Assembly (NCBI GenBank): GCA_037974965.1 | Contig: JBBPFI010000001.1 | Location: forward strand, 2,542,001 to 2,606,000 | Direction of reading: 5' to 3' | Source of the DNA: Dacryopinax spathularia | Taxonomy: Eukaryota; Basidiomycota; Dacrymycetes; Dacrymycetales; Dacrymycetaceae | DNA: 64,000 nucleotides | Part shown: piece after piece, positions 12,301 through 23,637 of the stretch | How the letters are laid out: each line of letters starts with the position of its first letter | Position numbering within the stretch: the stretch's first letter is position 1 | Made by a program: the position numbers and the translations under genes | Notes under the pieces: model-generated | What the model was told of the DNA's origin: nothing | Seen by the model: the letters and a program-made list of their open reading frames with translations, nothing else | The model's database searches: none

Positions 12301-13181
12301 ATGTCGCGATCCGACACTGACTGGAAGAGACCGAGGAAGAGGGAGATATCCGGGCTAATCTCCTTGGCTTCGGTGCGAGGGAGATAGTAGCACTTCGCAG
12401 TGTGTGGAAGGCGTCTGGGTAGAGGGTGAGGTGAAAGTAAAAACAGGTACGAAGAGATGGTTACTGCATAGGTGCTTGGCGGAACAGCAGATTATACGCA
12501 TTCAATATGTCTAGCGCGTCGGGATTGTTCACCTTCGTTCGATCTGCCTTGGAATCGCAATACTCTACAAGACGACTGTTTCAATCAATCAGCGTATGAA
12601 TCAAGGCAATTCCGGATGATTGTGAGTACCGAGGATCGAGCGTCTTAACCAGAGTGAGTGTGACCTCGTATACCCCCTTGCTTGGGTTTGCGGGATCGGG
12701 TCGCTTTGCCATGGGTACTGGGATCTTACAAATGGTCAAGATCTAGTGCTTAGGCAGCGCAAGTTCAAATATCGACGTACTCTGATTACCCCGCCACGCA
12801 ATGGAAGCTCGTAGGCGCTGATGAGAATGTTGCGCCCATCGTAGACCGCTCTTCCCTTCGTAAACAGCTCCGCGGCGACAATGGTCTGAAGCTTATCGAC
12901 GATCTCCCGTTGTCGTTCTATGGTTCTCCCTTTGACTTCCGGGACGATGACTGTCATAGGTGAATGAATAAAAGAAGGAATGAGGCGAATCCACCGCCAC
13001 TTGCCAACATCATATTGATATAAAGGGCGGTTAACGGTAGAGGCGGAGACAGGAAGGTAGTTGGTCACAACGTCGATCTGTCGCCCCCTACCACCGGAAG
13101 GCGCTGGAGGCCCTGGACGAGACTACAAGTAGTCGCTGGTCAAGACCCATCAAAGCGGTAACGGCCGGGTGCACTTACCAT
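9355..13181 (-). CDS. Argonaute (RNAi slicer, QDE-2 type)
   Basis: RNA-guided nuclease of the RNA silencing pathway. The gene is split by many short introns. Domains by coordinate on the minus strand are: N domain about 13130-12740 (starts with VVTNYLPVSA), linker about 12700-12350, PAZ about 12330-11730, MID about 11720-10900, PIWI about 10900-9420. The PIWI catalytic tetrad looks complete: Asp in GADTSHPG, Glu in the RMEIIRELERM helix (the least certain of the four), Asp in RDGVGEGQFQEV, and His in GTSRPMHA. The end KPYFM is the usual Argonaute C-terminus and needs a tiny last exon. The best start is an ATG at 13181 followed at once by a GTAAGT donor, so exon 1 would code only Met. The Gly/Arg-rich N-terminal extension common in Argonautes is absent. 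Confidence 0.93.
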
Positions 13182-13590
13182 CTTTGGCTAAGGTAACCCC
13201 TCGCAGGGAAGGAGCAACAATGAAGCGATGTGAAGGAGAAAGGTATGTTTGGGGTATGAAGAGGTATAGGCGCGAATGCGGGAAGGTATACCCGACAGAC
13301 GGGGGGTTGCTGGCGACGCGGGAGGATCAGAGGGAATGAGGGGGAAGGAAAGAGACGGCCAGCGAAGCAACATCGGTCTTAAATGGGGGAATCGCGGCAT
13401 CAAATAGAAGCGACCATCCACTGGCCATCTGCTTCCGCCGAGTCCCTTGGGAATCAGGGTCGCCAGTGAGTTAGCGGACTGCACCCTTCCGCATTTCCGC
13501 CTCTATCTAACTCCTGCTTAACTCCTACCCTTCTCGGTATATCATTCGATAACTCTAGGAAAGAATTCCTATATACCTTGATCGGGAACC
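13182..13590. promoter_or_regulatory. Shared divergent promoter, Argonaute/Rpd3
   Basis: There are 409 bp between the two outward-facing start codons. A minus-strand ORF (13188-13484) here is open but has no domain and probably falls in the Argonaute 5' UTR. A TATA-like CTATATACC lies only about 20 bp before the deacetylase ATG, too close to be its own TATA box. Confidence 0.5.
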
Positions 13591-15510
13591 ATGTCGGTGT
13601 CGGTCACAGCTCCGACACGAAAGCGAGTGGTGAGTTATTTTGCCCTCCGAGATCGATCGTGCGCATTGAACTCCTTTGTCCAGTGTTACTTCTTTGATGC
13701 GGACATCGGCGGATTCCACTATGGCCCAAGTCATCCGTAAGGCCTCATACTCACTTTCCCTGCCTTATGACCGAGGCTTGTGATTAGGATGAAGCCAACC
13801 CGGATAAAAATGTGTCATGCCCTTGTGATGAACTATGGCCTCTACAAGCGAATGGAGATCTTCGTAAGTTCGGAGATCGTGATTTCCCCATGAGTATATT
13901 AAATCTCTATCAGCGTGCAAAACCTGCTACGAAGAGAGAGATGACTCAATTCCATACCGATGACTACATTGAATTCCTTGCCAAGGCCTCGCCATCCACC
14001 GCCCACCAGTTTGTGAAAGAACAGGGGAAATGTACAGCTTACCGATCATTTCCGATCGATGGCTGCTGACTTGGATATCAGATCAAGTAGGAGTTGATGA
14101 CTGTCCCATATTCGATGGGCTCTTCGACTATTGCTCGATCTCTTCAGGAGGCTCCATGGGTAAGACAATTTCTCGTCCGCGGAGCCTCCTGAGTGGCTGA
14201 CTGGCCTCCAGAGGGTGCTGCTCGCCTCAGCCGGGACAAGTGTGACATTGCTATCAACTGGGCTGGCGGGCTTCACCATGCCAAGAAGAGCGAAGCGAGT
14301 GGATTCTGCTACGTGAATGGTTGGTGCACGTCCTTTTGGCTTTCGTCCATGATGACTAAGCGCGTGAGCAGATATCGTCCTCGGCATCCTGGAGATGTTA
14401 AGGTATGGACTGTGTTTTAATATACTCATTGCAACTGATTATGGAACAGACATTACGAGCGCGTGCTGTACATTGATATCGACTGCCATCACGGCGATGG
14501 AGTCGAAGAGGCCTTCTATACCACAGAACGGGTTATGACCGTCAGCTTCCACAAGTACGGCGAATACTTCCCTGGAACAGGTGATTTCCGAGTAAGGCCG
14601 TCATATATGCGTGCAATCCAGCTGTCTAATGCCCGTACAGGACGTCGGCGTTGGGAAAGGGAAAGGATATGCGCTGAACTTCCCATTACGGGACGGTATA
14701 ACCGATCAAAGCTATCGGACGGTTTTCGAGCCGGTGAGTACATCTCGTTATTTGAATGGTCTGCCCTAAATCGCGGTGGGTCAGATCATCACCGCCGTCA
14801 TGGAGCAATATCAGCCGCAAGCAATCGTTCTACAATGTGGAACCGACTCTCTGGCCGGTGACAAGCTTGGTTGCCTGAATCTTTCGATGAGGGGTAAGCG
14901 CCTGTGCAGTTTGCTTCCGTGGCATACCTGACCTGTCTTTTGCAGGTCATGCAAACTGCGTCGAGTTCGTCAAGAAGTTCAACCTCCCTCTTCTGCTCCT
15001 CGGCGGTGGCGGATACACGATGAGGAACGTCTCCCGATGCTGGGCGTACGAGACGGGTCTCGCCACTGGTGTAGAGCTAGGCGAAGACATACCCATGAAC
15101 GAGTACTACAACTACTTCGGACCGGACTACAAGCTCGACGTCCGACCGAGCAATATGGAGGATCTGAATACGCCTTCTTATCTTCACCGGATGCAGGAGA
15201 TTGCTGTGCAGAACCTCAGGGAACTGGGCGGTCCGCCTGGGATCGGTATCCAGGAGGTTCCGAGGGTGCCGATGTTTGACGATGTGGATGAGAACCAGGA
15301 TGAGGATATGGAAGATCCCGATGAGCGGAGGCCACGTAAGGCTGCCCTTTTGAGGCTACGGACAGGTGCTAACTTCCAATTGTAGAACGGCTACGTGACC
15401 GAAAGCGGATGTCACTGTGGGATACCCAAATGGCTGTCGACGACTCCGACGACGAAGACGAGGGTGGACGGCGGAATCACGAGAGCTACAAGACGAACGG
15501 TGCCATTTAA
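13591..15510 (+). CDS. Class I histone deacetylase, Rpd3/HDAC1 type
   Basis: Zn-dependent deacetylase acting on histone tails in Sin3-type corepressor complexes in the nucleus. At least seven introns are needed. Conserved blocks in order are [32 protein letters not shown] (active-site His pair), the Zn-binding [28 protein letters not shown], and [14 protein letters not shown] with the catalytic Tyr. All catalytic and metal residues are in place. The EYFPGTG loop and the SNMEDLNT segment point to Rpd3/HDAC1 over Hos2/HDAC3. The C-terminus is acidic (Asp/Glu-rich), as in other Rpd3 proteins. Start: the ATG at 13591, followed by an intron after about 13 codons. The gene ends 103 bp from the SPF27 stop (convergent). 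Confidence 0.94.
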
Positions 15511-15612
15511 CACCCGCATCTCCTTGTCCACGATGTATTGTGTATGCCAAGTACCCATTAGCACGATGTAGTAACGATACAGTAGTGTACAATGCCCCAC
15601 GGTTTCCGTCCA

Positions 15613-16369
15613 TCATGATGAGCTGACTTGCGCCTGAAGCTCTTCTTCTCTTCTCCGTAAGCCCTCGAGCTCGGCTTCTAAGGCGACGTTTGCGAGCTCT
15701 ATTTGCAGTAGGCTGGAGATAAGCTCCGTCCATCGTGTTTCTAGTGATGTGAGCTGTTTTCCAATTGCAAGCTGGAGAGCGGCGTTAGCATACAGCCTCT
15801 ACGGTCGATCGTATCAAACGCACATGTGAAGCCTTTCGCTGCCTATTAACAGCAGTAACATCCTCCTTCAGCCTCTCCAGCTGCTTCTGCAACCTCTCCG
15901 CATCCGCCTCAGTCCGATAATTCGCCACCCGCCACGCGTTCGCCCCGTACGTCTGGAGCAGGCTGATATTACTCTGCCTGTTCAGTTGATGCTCCAGCTG
16001 CGCTTTGGCATTGTCGATCGCCTTGATCCATTCTTCTTCTGATGCACCAGCTGGGGGAGGTGGAAGGGCGTAGTGGGATTTATCGAGTGCTTCGAGTGGT
16101 TTGTTAGCTAGAACGCGGTCGAGCTCCGCTTTTAGGATAGGGTCGGACTGGCAGAAGATCAGAGGTGCATTTTGATCAACAGAGCGTAGCATACATACAG
16201 AAAAGAGGTCTGGTAGAGGCGGTAATCGCAGATCATCAGCGGGTACTGAGGCTCGAGTAGGCGGTAGGAGCTTTGCAACTTTGTCTTTTAGTTGAGGTTG
16301 GACTTCGAGGTCGCGGTCATAATAGGGCAGGTTATCCAACAGCCCAGTATCGACAGGTTCTTGAGACAT
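15613..16369 (-). CDS. Pre-mRNA-splicing factor SPF27 (BCAS2/Cwf7 family)
   Basis: Core subunit of the Prp19/NineTeen complex that activates the spliceosome. Three exons: an intron near 16141-16195 (donor GTATGT) and one near 15777-15824 (branch-like GCTAAC). The product starts with a short acidic region containing LPYYDRD, matching the BCAS2 N-terminus. A segment with LEALDKSHYALPPPP and a coiled-coil block with AQLEHQLNRQSN and GANAWRVANY follow. The last exon supplies a long helix (LANVALEAELEGL). Length, about 220 residues, is right for the family. Both splice choices keep frame and give the expected C-terminal coiled coil. Confidence 0.9.
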
Positions 16370-17054
16370 GGCGGTAGACCAGGAGCGCGGCTTAGAAGTC
16401 TATTCACAGAAGCAGGCGTGAGATATCACAGCTAGGCCGCGGATATGTGTGTAGCGGGAAGCGTCTGTTTTTGTGTGGTCGTTGAAGACGATGGTGAATT
16501 CTGAGCCTGAGGCGAGCGCCACTTTGGCTGCCCATAACTCCCTTCCACCACGACCACCAGGCGTTGAATCCATACTTCGTATGCAAACAGCCACACGACT
16601 CTATGCTTGGCCGTGCGCATATCTTATCTCTCCAACTCTGAAAGCCACCTCTGCCTTCCGGAGTGACTAGGAAAGGGCGCCTGCAATGACTTTCGCCATG
16701 AGCTCGCTGAGTCCAGCTGGGTGCGACATATCATTCCGAGCGAGACCGGGCTTCCTGCGCTTGCTACATTGCGTTCCTCCGTCTATTTGTTTTTAAGGGA
16801 CTTGGCTGTTTCTTTCTTGAGCTAGACTGCCGCGCTTCTGGCCATCTGGAAGTACGCCGAGCTGTGATGCTGTCCGAGCCGAACACGATCTATCCCTACT
16901 GCACATGAGGGATACGGCACACTATCTGCAGGGCTACATCGACTTGAGAATCCTTGGTCGCTGTCTGGGTATATAGTGCCCGGGATGCGGTCTACATTGC
17001 AATACCCGGCTCCCCTCTCCAAAGCGATACCCTCCCTCCTGCTGATCTTGCAAC
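16370..17054. promoter_or_regulatory. Divergent intergenic region with TATA box
   Basis: This lies between SPF27 (minus) and the carboxypeptidase (plus). A TATATAG at 16970-16976 sits 79 bp before the carboxypeptidase ATG, a typical position for a regulated secreted enzyme. Short ORFs on the minus strand (16400-16620) show no domain. Confidence 0.5.
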
Positions 17055-18824
17055 ATGCTGATCCTCCTGTTGTCCTTGCTCGGCCTGCTCGCTTCCCAAG
17101 CGCTGGGACTGCCGCCGGCGGTCCAACGATTCCGTCAAACACACCATACCCCTATTAAGACCGGACCACTCTCCAAGCGCTCATCGGGGTTCACAATCCC
17201 GCGGTTCACCAACCCTAGAGCTGCCGAGTTCCACGTCAACTCCTCGGCTCTGCCGCTCGTCACTTTCCCCCTGCAAGACTCCTGGGCGGGCCGCCTCCCC
17301 ATCGACTCCGACGCAGGAGAGACAAAAGAGCTCTTCTTCTGGTACTGGCCCAGCTCTGCCCCCGGAGGGAGCAAAGACCTCACCATCTGGCTAAACGGCG
17401 GTCCGGGATGCTCAAGCATGGAAGGCTTCCTGCAGGAGAACGGGCCGATCTCTATGGAGCCGGGCACGACCACGCCGACTGTCAACCCGTATGCTTGGAC
17501 AGGTGTGTCGGACGTGTTGTATGTGGACCAGCCGGTCGGAAGCGGGTATAGCATTGGGACGCCGAATATTACCAATGAGGTCGAGCTGGCCGATCAGTTT
17601 TATGGCTTCTTACAGCAGTTCTGTAAGCACGCTTCTCAGCCTCTTAGTGGTGACTGACGAGTGCCTAGTTACGGTGTTCAACGAGCTAGCAGAGAAGCCC
17701 CTCTACATGACCGGAGAATCCTATGCCGGCTTCTACATCCCCTACATCGCAAGCAGGATCGTCAACGCCAGCCCGTCCGAAAAGCTCTCGCTCCCGCTGG
17801 AAGTGCAAGGCCTGCTCATTAACGATGGTGTCTACTCCAGCTTGTGGGTGCTCATTCGCCTCCCTCCCTCCCTACCGCTAACAAGCTCCCAGCATCGTCT
17901 CCGAAGAGGCCCCCGTCTACCGCTTTGCCGCATCCCACCAAACCCTCCTCAACATCACCGACAGCCAACTCCAAATACTACACAACATCTCCCTCTCCTG
18001 CGGATACGAATCCATGCTGGACCAAGTGACCTACCCGCAGAAAGGGAAGATCTGGCTGCCGAACGGGAACAAGGATATGATCACGGAGGAATGCGATGTG
18101 TTTGATCTGTATTATACGTTTGCGGCGGAGGGGAATCCGTGCTTTAATGTGTATCGGGTGACGGATGGGTGTCCGACGCCGGTGGATCCCATTGAGGGGT
18201 ATTTCTCTGTGCGTCCCCTCTTTCTTTCTCGCCCCCACTTACTTCTCTGGAGTGCTCAATGCTGACAATCGGCGGATTTGTAGCGCCCCGACGTCCAAGC
18301 CCTCCTACACGTAAACAACTCCGGCCCCTGGTCCGAATGCTCCAACTACCCCGTCTTCGCAGGCGACGGCGGCGACTACTCCGCCTACACCGAAACGCTC
18401 CTCCCCTCTCTAATCCCCGCCTTGCCGAGGGGGGTCACGCTCTGGCACGGGCTGGACGACGGCCTCCTGTTCTCGGAGGGGGATAGGCTGATGATACAGA
18501 ATATGACGTGGGGCGGTGGGCAGGGGTTTGCCGAGGAGCCGAGGAGGCCGCTTGTTTTTCGGGGGGAGAGGAAGGGGGTTTGGGGGGAGGAGAGGGGGTT
18601 GAGGTATTTGGAGGTTGAGGGTGCTGGACGTGAGTGCTTTCTTCTGCTGCTTCATCCTTTCTCCTCATTGCCCGCTACTTCCTACCTTTCTTCCGTCCTT
18701 TCTTTCTTTTGCTTTTGTTGTTGGGGAATGAAGGCTGATGTGGAAGACAGATATGATACCGCAAGATCAACCAGCCTTAGCGCTGCATGTTTTCTCAAGC
18801 ATGTTGGGGCTGACGACGCTTTAA
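17055..18824 (+). CDS. Secreted serine carboxypeptidase (peptidase family S10)
   Basis: Removes C-terminal amino acids from peptides; predicted secreted or vacuolar. A Leu-rich signal peptide covers residues 1-19. A KR site at about residue 42 may be a Kex2 processing point. Family blocks: LNGGPGCSSMEG (oxyanion hole), GESYAGFYIPYIA with the nucleophile Ser, HGLDDGLLF with the catalytic Asp, and GAGHMIPQDQP with the catalytic His. The triad is complete. Introns were placed at about 17623-17668, 17844-17892, 18209-18282 and 18629-18750; the last one rebuilds the His block and a normal end at the TAA 18822-18824. Cys residues in the middle (GYESM, EECDV, DGCPTP areas) match S10 disulphides. Many N-x-S/T sites suggest glycosylation. 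Confidence 0.93.
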
Positions 18825-19049
18825 TGCGCAGAATGCGCATGACTGCCCTCTGGACGAGAGTGCGAGATTCACAGGGGCGTAGCGTAGGGCAGCAGCAGAT
18901 GAGAGAATTAGATTGCATGAATGGTGTATGACCCAAACAAAACACAACTAAGCGTCGAGCTTCCGCCCGCAGCCCACGGCCAACCAGGACGCGCAGCAAG
19001 CACCGAAAGGAAAGGGAAGTCGAGATAGGACTGACTAAACACCAGTCGC

Positions 19050-20509
19050 TCAATCCCTCCTATGCTTAAACGCCTCGAGCCGCTCGATCCTCTCCCTCCT
19101 CTTCGCCGTGTGCCTCTCCTCCTTCAACGTCCTGCTATCCGGCAACCCACCCATCACTTCCCCAGGCACGCGCTTCTTATCCCTCGGCCCAGTGGGCAAC
19201 TCCCTCTCCCTGACCGCGCCAATCCCGCCACTCAAGCGCGTCATGCCCCCCGGGGCACTGAACGTCCCGGGCGAGAAAGAAGCCTTGTCCGCTACGTGCA
19301 ACCGCGGCTGCGGCGGGATCCCGCTGTTCGGATCGCGCCCTTCTGCCGTGAGGCCAACGACGGCCGAGCGCGTCTCGAGCATCTGCATCCTCTCCTCCGC
19401 CACGCGCTGCGCTTTCCTCCTGTCGTTCAGGTGGTCCAGCCTGCTCGGGCCATACGGTGCGACCTCGGGCCTGCCATCAGCTCTAAGTCTCATGGCCTGC
19501 GTCTGGCGTTCCTCTAGGCGCTTGAGCCTTCGTTGCTCAGCAGCGATCCTCTCGTTTTCCGGCACGAGTTCCCAGCGCCAGACATCGACGACTTGGGTGG
19601 TGCGCAGCGTGCGCTCGGCTTCTTGAAGCTCTTCGGAGGGGACGGCGGTCTTGCCTTTTGTGGCGGCGCGCTTGGCGAGCTTCTTGGCGCGGGCGTAGAG
19701 TCGCTGGACTTCGAGTTCTGTGGCGGGGGGGCGTTGGTAGTGCGCTTTGCGGACGAGGTTGCGTGCGACTAGGTCGGGCATTACTACTTGTTTGAGGTAG
19801 CTGGGCGGGGATGCGTCAGTATGGGCTCACTAGCGCACTGTTGGAGAAGTCGACAGAAAGGAGGGAAATAAAATGTCCAAGGAGAAAGGATGTAAGATGT
19901 AAAAAAGAGGGAAGGGAGACGAAGGCGGAAAGACGGAGGTATGAAGCAAGATGATGATGATGATGATGATGAAGGATAGACTCACGAAGTCGAATGGATC
20001 GCATGTCCCGGCCTCGGCTGACTCGGCGGCTGCTGCATAACCCTCTTCCCCTTTCCCAGCCTAACCGGCCGTTCCGCAGGCGCAGGAAACGGTTTCTCGG
20101 GGAACTCGATCTCGCTCCTATCGTATATTTCCTTACTTGACATCCCAGGAATCACGAACGTCTCCCCCTCCTCTCGGAGCTTTGCATCCTCCTGTTCCTT
20201 CTTATGCAGGAGCGCGAGTACGATCTGCTGAGCCGCCTGGGACCGGGTCACCTCGGATGAGAGGTCGACTTTGCTCCCTGGGATGGAGGGCAGCTTGAGG
20301 ATTGCAGCGGAGACCCGAACGTGGGCGGTCGATGCGTGCGAATAGGGGTTGTGGGCGTTTTGAATGGCGTGTTGGATCACTGCTGCCGCCTTCGCTTCTG
20401 CGGCTTGCATGGTCGCGTATGCCGAGGCGTAGCGTTTTGCGGTTCTTTGGGGGAGGGTGGTCGCTATGACCGTGCGGGGGAGGGAGGTGAGTCGGCCATG
20501 GCGCAGCAT
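19050..20509 (-). CDS. Probable mitochondrial protein, function unknown
   Basis: Two exons joined by an intron at about 19801-19982; the junction keeps frame. The N-terminus is rich in Arg/Ser/Thr with no acidic residues for about 25 positions, then Lys-Arg-Tyr-Ala-Ser, which reads as a mitochondrial targeting peptide. The rest is Lys/Arg/Glu-rich and helical, including a block with PDLVARNLVRKAHYQRP and a long coiled-coil-like segment with ERIAAEQRRLKRLEERQ. The basic charge and targeting signal would suit a mitochondrial ribosome or RNA-associated protein, but I do not recognise the family and do not assign it. It is divergent from BUB2. Confidence 0.7.
19951..19972. repeat. (GAT)n trinucleotide microsatellite in intron
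   Basis: About seven tandem copies of the ATG/GAT trinucleotide lie inside the intron of the mitochondrial-protein gene, close to its donor site. The tract is likely length-variable. Confidence 0.9.
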
Positions 20510-20838
20510 CCTTTTTCCTATTACTACTCTTCACAGGTAGAGAGGAGAGAAGAGGAGGATGAGGCGGGGAGGGTGACGGTGAGCGCTCGAGGACGAGGAG
20601 GAGGAAGAGGAAGGCGAAAGGGAAATCTGGCAAACCCCGAACGGGAACAATTATCTTCAGGCTTAGGTAAGCGACTCAGGAGTCCCATTTGCACCGCGCC
20701 ACATTAGCGCCCACACACAACGCGTCCTCGACCTCCTATTCCCCTCACTATCCATCTATCCGTTGCTACTGCACATCCTCCAGCGAAGCCAGTCCTCTGT
20801 CTTTGAAGAGGGTGGGACCAGAGACGTGGAAGGAGAAA
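20510..20838. promoter_or_regulatory. Divergent promoter region, mitochondrial protein/BUB2
   Basis: There are 329 bp between two outward-facing ATGs. It contains a run rich in GAGGA/GAAG on the plus strand. No TATA box is apparent. Confidence 0.45.
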
Positions 20839-22072
20839 ATGTCGACCACAGACCCATTCAACAAGATACTCGATAACCCGCGATTCAACGCCCGTCCCCG
20901 AAACCCCCAACAAGTAGAGGACGGCCTCCGAAAACTGCGTCGACAAATCCTAATAGACGGGATACCCGACGTACGTCCCCCTCTTGCCTCTCTCTGGGAC
21001 CATTGTATGAGATGAAGGTGCTGATTGCGTCGGGTAGGACGTAGCGGCGCATAGGAGACCGGTGATATGGAAGCTGTTTTTGGGGATTAAGCATCTGGAC
21101 GGGGAGAGGTATTTGGGTTATGTGTCGAGGGGGCCTTGCGAGGTGAGGGAGAAGATCAGGAATGATACGTTTCGGTGCGTCTCCCCTCCCCCATCTCTCT
21201 CCTCCTTCCTTTCCCCCGGTAGCTGACAATGATCAATGGGCGCAGAACACTAGCCACCGACAAAGGTTTCAAATCCCGTGTCAGGGAAGACATGCTCGTC
21301 CGTCTGCTCGACGCATTCGTCTGGTCCTCCACCACCTCCCACTCCCTCTCATCGAGCACATCAACCCACTCCTCCACCTCCACCTCCTCAGACCTCCTCC
21401 CCCCTCCCCCCTCGTTCACCTACGTCCAAGGGATGAACGTCCTCGCCGCCCCCTTCCTCTACGTCCTCCCCTCCGAGCTCGAGGCGTTCGCCTGCTTTTC
21501 CAGGTTTATAGAGCGGCAGTGTCCGCTCTACGTTCAGCCGACGCTGGAGGGCGTTCATAGGGGGTTGAGGTTGTTGGATAGGTGCTTGAAGGTGCTTGAT
21601 CCGGAGTTGTTTGGGTATTTGAGGGGGAAGAGGCTAGGGGCGGAGATATATGCTTTTCCTTGTGCGTATCCCCGTTCCTCCACACGTGTTCTCGCTCCTT
21701 TCTCTCCCACCGGGCTTCCCACTCACCCTTCGGCTCTTCCCCCTTTTCTCGTCCGCGCTCGCTCGCATACTGACGCGCATCCTCGCAGCCGTCCTAACCC
21801 TCTGCGCCTGCACCCCTCCCCTGCCCGAAGTGCTCCACCTCTGGGACTTCCTCCTCGCCTTCGGCGCCCACCTCAACATCCTCTGCGTCATCGCCCAGGT
21901 CCTCCTGATCCGGTCTGAGATCCTGGCCTCCCCATCACCTATGAAGCTGTTACGGACGTTCCCGCCGCTCCAGGCTAGGAAGGTTATTGGAGTCGCTGTC
22001 ACGCTGGTGAGGGACGTACCGGGGGGGCTGTATGACGAGTTGGTGAGACATCCTTGGGAGATGAGGGCGTAG
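20839..22072 (+). CDS. BUB2: Bub2/Cdc16-type TBC domain GTPase-activating protein
   Basis: GAP component for the Tem1-type GTPase that controls mitotic exit and septation (spindle position checkpoint), acting at spindle poles. Four exons; introns near 20971-21037, 21176-21245 and 21662-21788. TBC signature blocks: an RxxIWKLFLG motif, KIRNDTFRTL with the Arg finger (IxxDxxR), and FTYVQGMNVLAAPFLYV with the Gln finger (YxQGM). Later blocks CPLYVQPTLEGVH, LTLCACTPPLPEVLHLWDFL and PMKLLRTFPPL are characteristic of Bub2 and not of other TBC proteins. Both catalytic fingers are present. Start: the ATG at 20839 opens directly into the Bub2-like N-terminus. An unusual Ser/Thr-rich insertion (about 25 residues) splits the segment before the Gln finger. 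Confidence 0.92.
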
Positions 22073-22734
22073 CGCGCACGGGGTCTCGACAGAGATGTCG
22101 CCTGAGTCCGCATTGTCGCACTGAGTACCGGGGTGGGCGGACCGCTGGAGCTTTTGCGCTCCTGGTCGCCAAATGGGACCTCTCTGTTCGGCAGACGGAG
22201 CGGAACGGACTGGAGTATTATGAGCATCACCACCATAAGTATACGACCACACGTTGTTGTACGACCATACGCAGTATAACCATCACCTACGTACATGCGT
22301 ACATCTGTATATAGGTACATATCCACACACGCACACTATCATCGTTCTTTCATCGTTGGAATGTACATATGTCCTCAGTTCGGTTCTCTTTCCCGCCTGA
22401 ACACTGGGGGACGCAGTACTTGTCCACACTCGTTCCAGCGAGAGGGACGATGTATCAGCACGTACGGACACTGACGTTGACAAGCAGAGTTGTCGTAGTT
22501 GCTCCTGGCCAGTTCCTTCTTCACGTAGCCTGCTCGAGGTCATAGACCTGTCAGTGAGCGGTGTAGCAGTAGTCTTGGAAGTCGAAGACGCGTAAGAGCA
22601 GACGGGGCGCTGCCCCGATCTGAGGACGATGATGACGTCACGCGTCAACTACGGACCTTGTGGAATATGATGGTTTCCCTCCCAAGTTTGTCTACGTGCA
22701 AGCATAGAGGGTAAAGAGAACTGCGCTGAAGGGT
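22073..22734. other. Intergenic, no gene supported
   Basis: This is 3' flank of BUB2 and 5' flank of the CinA-like gene. AT-rich TACGTACAT/ACATAT motifs cluster at 22285-22325. No product was recognisable. Confidence 0.45.
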
Positions 22735-23637
22735 ATGTCCGTCTCCTTGAGCGTCCAAAGCGTGTCGTACTCATCGTTATCGTTTAGTGTCGTCCGGATG
22801 TCCTGGTACACCCGCTTCCGCATAACAGGCCTCACCCTCACATCAGTCAACAACCGTCTTTCCTCCCTCATCAACTCCGGATCCCTCCCCGCGTCACTCA
22901 AGCTCACATCGACGTACGTACCCCAAGAGGCATGCGTCGATGTCTACCTTTCTTCTGCCGAGCATGAGAAAGATGGGCTGGGACCGGGACTGGATGAGGA
23001 AGGGATGTTGAGTTTGTCCAGGAGGATCGAGCGGCTCTTAGGGGCTGAGGAGTTTGTTTTTCATTCGCAGCATGCGCCGCAAGGACTCCCATTCTCGCCA
23101 TCAACGGAATCTCAGGCTAAGTTGGAAGAAGGAAAGCCGCCAACGCTCGCGCAAGCAGTCTGCGACCTCCTGAAGCAGCAAAACCGCACCCTCGCCACGG
23201 CCGAATCCCTCACCGGCGGCCTCCTCGCCTCCGCACTCACAGACGTACCCGGCACGTCCGCCCATTTCCTCGGCGGGATCGTAGCATACACCATCCGCGC
23301 AAAACACTCTCTCGGCGTCCCCCCCTCCACGATCCAACAGCACGGCGTCGTCTCCCCTCAAACGGCCGGTGCGCTCGCAACGGCCGTCAAGAACCTTTTT
23401 GGGACGGATATTGGCGTGGGAGTCACGGGTGTCGCGGGGCCGGCGGAACATGGGGGGAAGCCGGTGGGGACGGTTTGGATTGGGGTTGATGGGCCTGAGG
23501 GGGTGGGGGTTGTTGTGGAGGAAGGGGGGGAGGTGTGTAGGGAGAGGGAGGAGAGGGATGAGACGAAGGCTGCGGCTGTTGCGGCTGCTTTGAATTTGCT
23601 GAGACGACAACTCCAAAAGGCTCAGAAGGGTAGCTGA
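22735..23637 (+). CDS. CinA C-terminal domain protein (PncC-like amidase)
   Basis: Predicted nicotinamide-nucleotide amidohydrolase, which salvages NMN to NaMN. The C-terminal half carries the CinA/PncC core: TLATAESLTGGLLASALTDVPGTSAHFLGG with the catalytic Ser region, then VVSPQTAGALA, IGVGVTGVAGP and GTVWIGV. The N-terminal 130 residues are not recognised; they include a mixed helix/strand block and may be a separate domain or partly a mis-set start. The ATG at 22735 is used; an internal ATG at 22798 is a plausible alternative that starts with an Arg-rich segment. It is intronless. CinA C-terminal proteins occur in many fungi, so recent transfer need not be invoked. A poly-G-rich run near 23500 codes a Gly/Val/Glu stretch. 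Confidence 0.8.
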   Translation: MSVSLSVQSVSYSSLSFSVVRMSWYTRFRITGLTLTSVNNRLSSLINSGSLPASLKLTSTYVPQEACVDVYLSSAEHEKDGLGPGLDEEGMLSLSRRIERLLGAEEFVFHSQHAPQGLPFSPSTESQAKLEEGKPPTLAQAVCDLLKQQNRTLATAESLTGGLLASALTDVPGTSAHFLGGIVAYTIRAKHSLGVPPSTIQQHGVVSPQTAGALATAVKNLFGTDIGVGVTGVAGPAEHGGKPVGTVWIGVDGPEGVGVVVEEGGEVCREREERDETKAAAVAAALNLLRRQLQKAQKGS

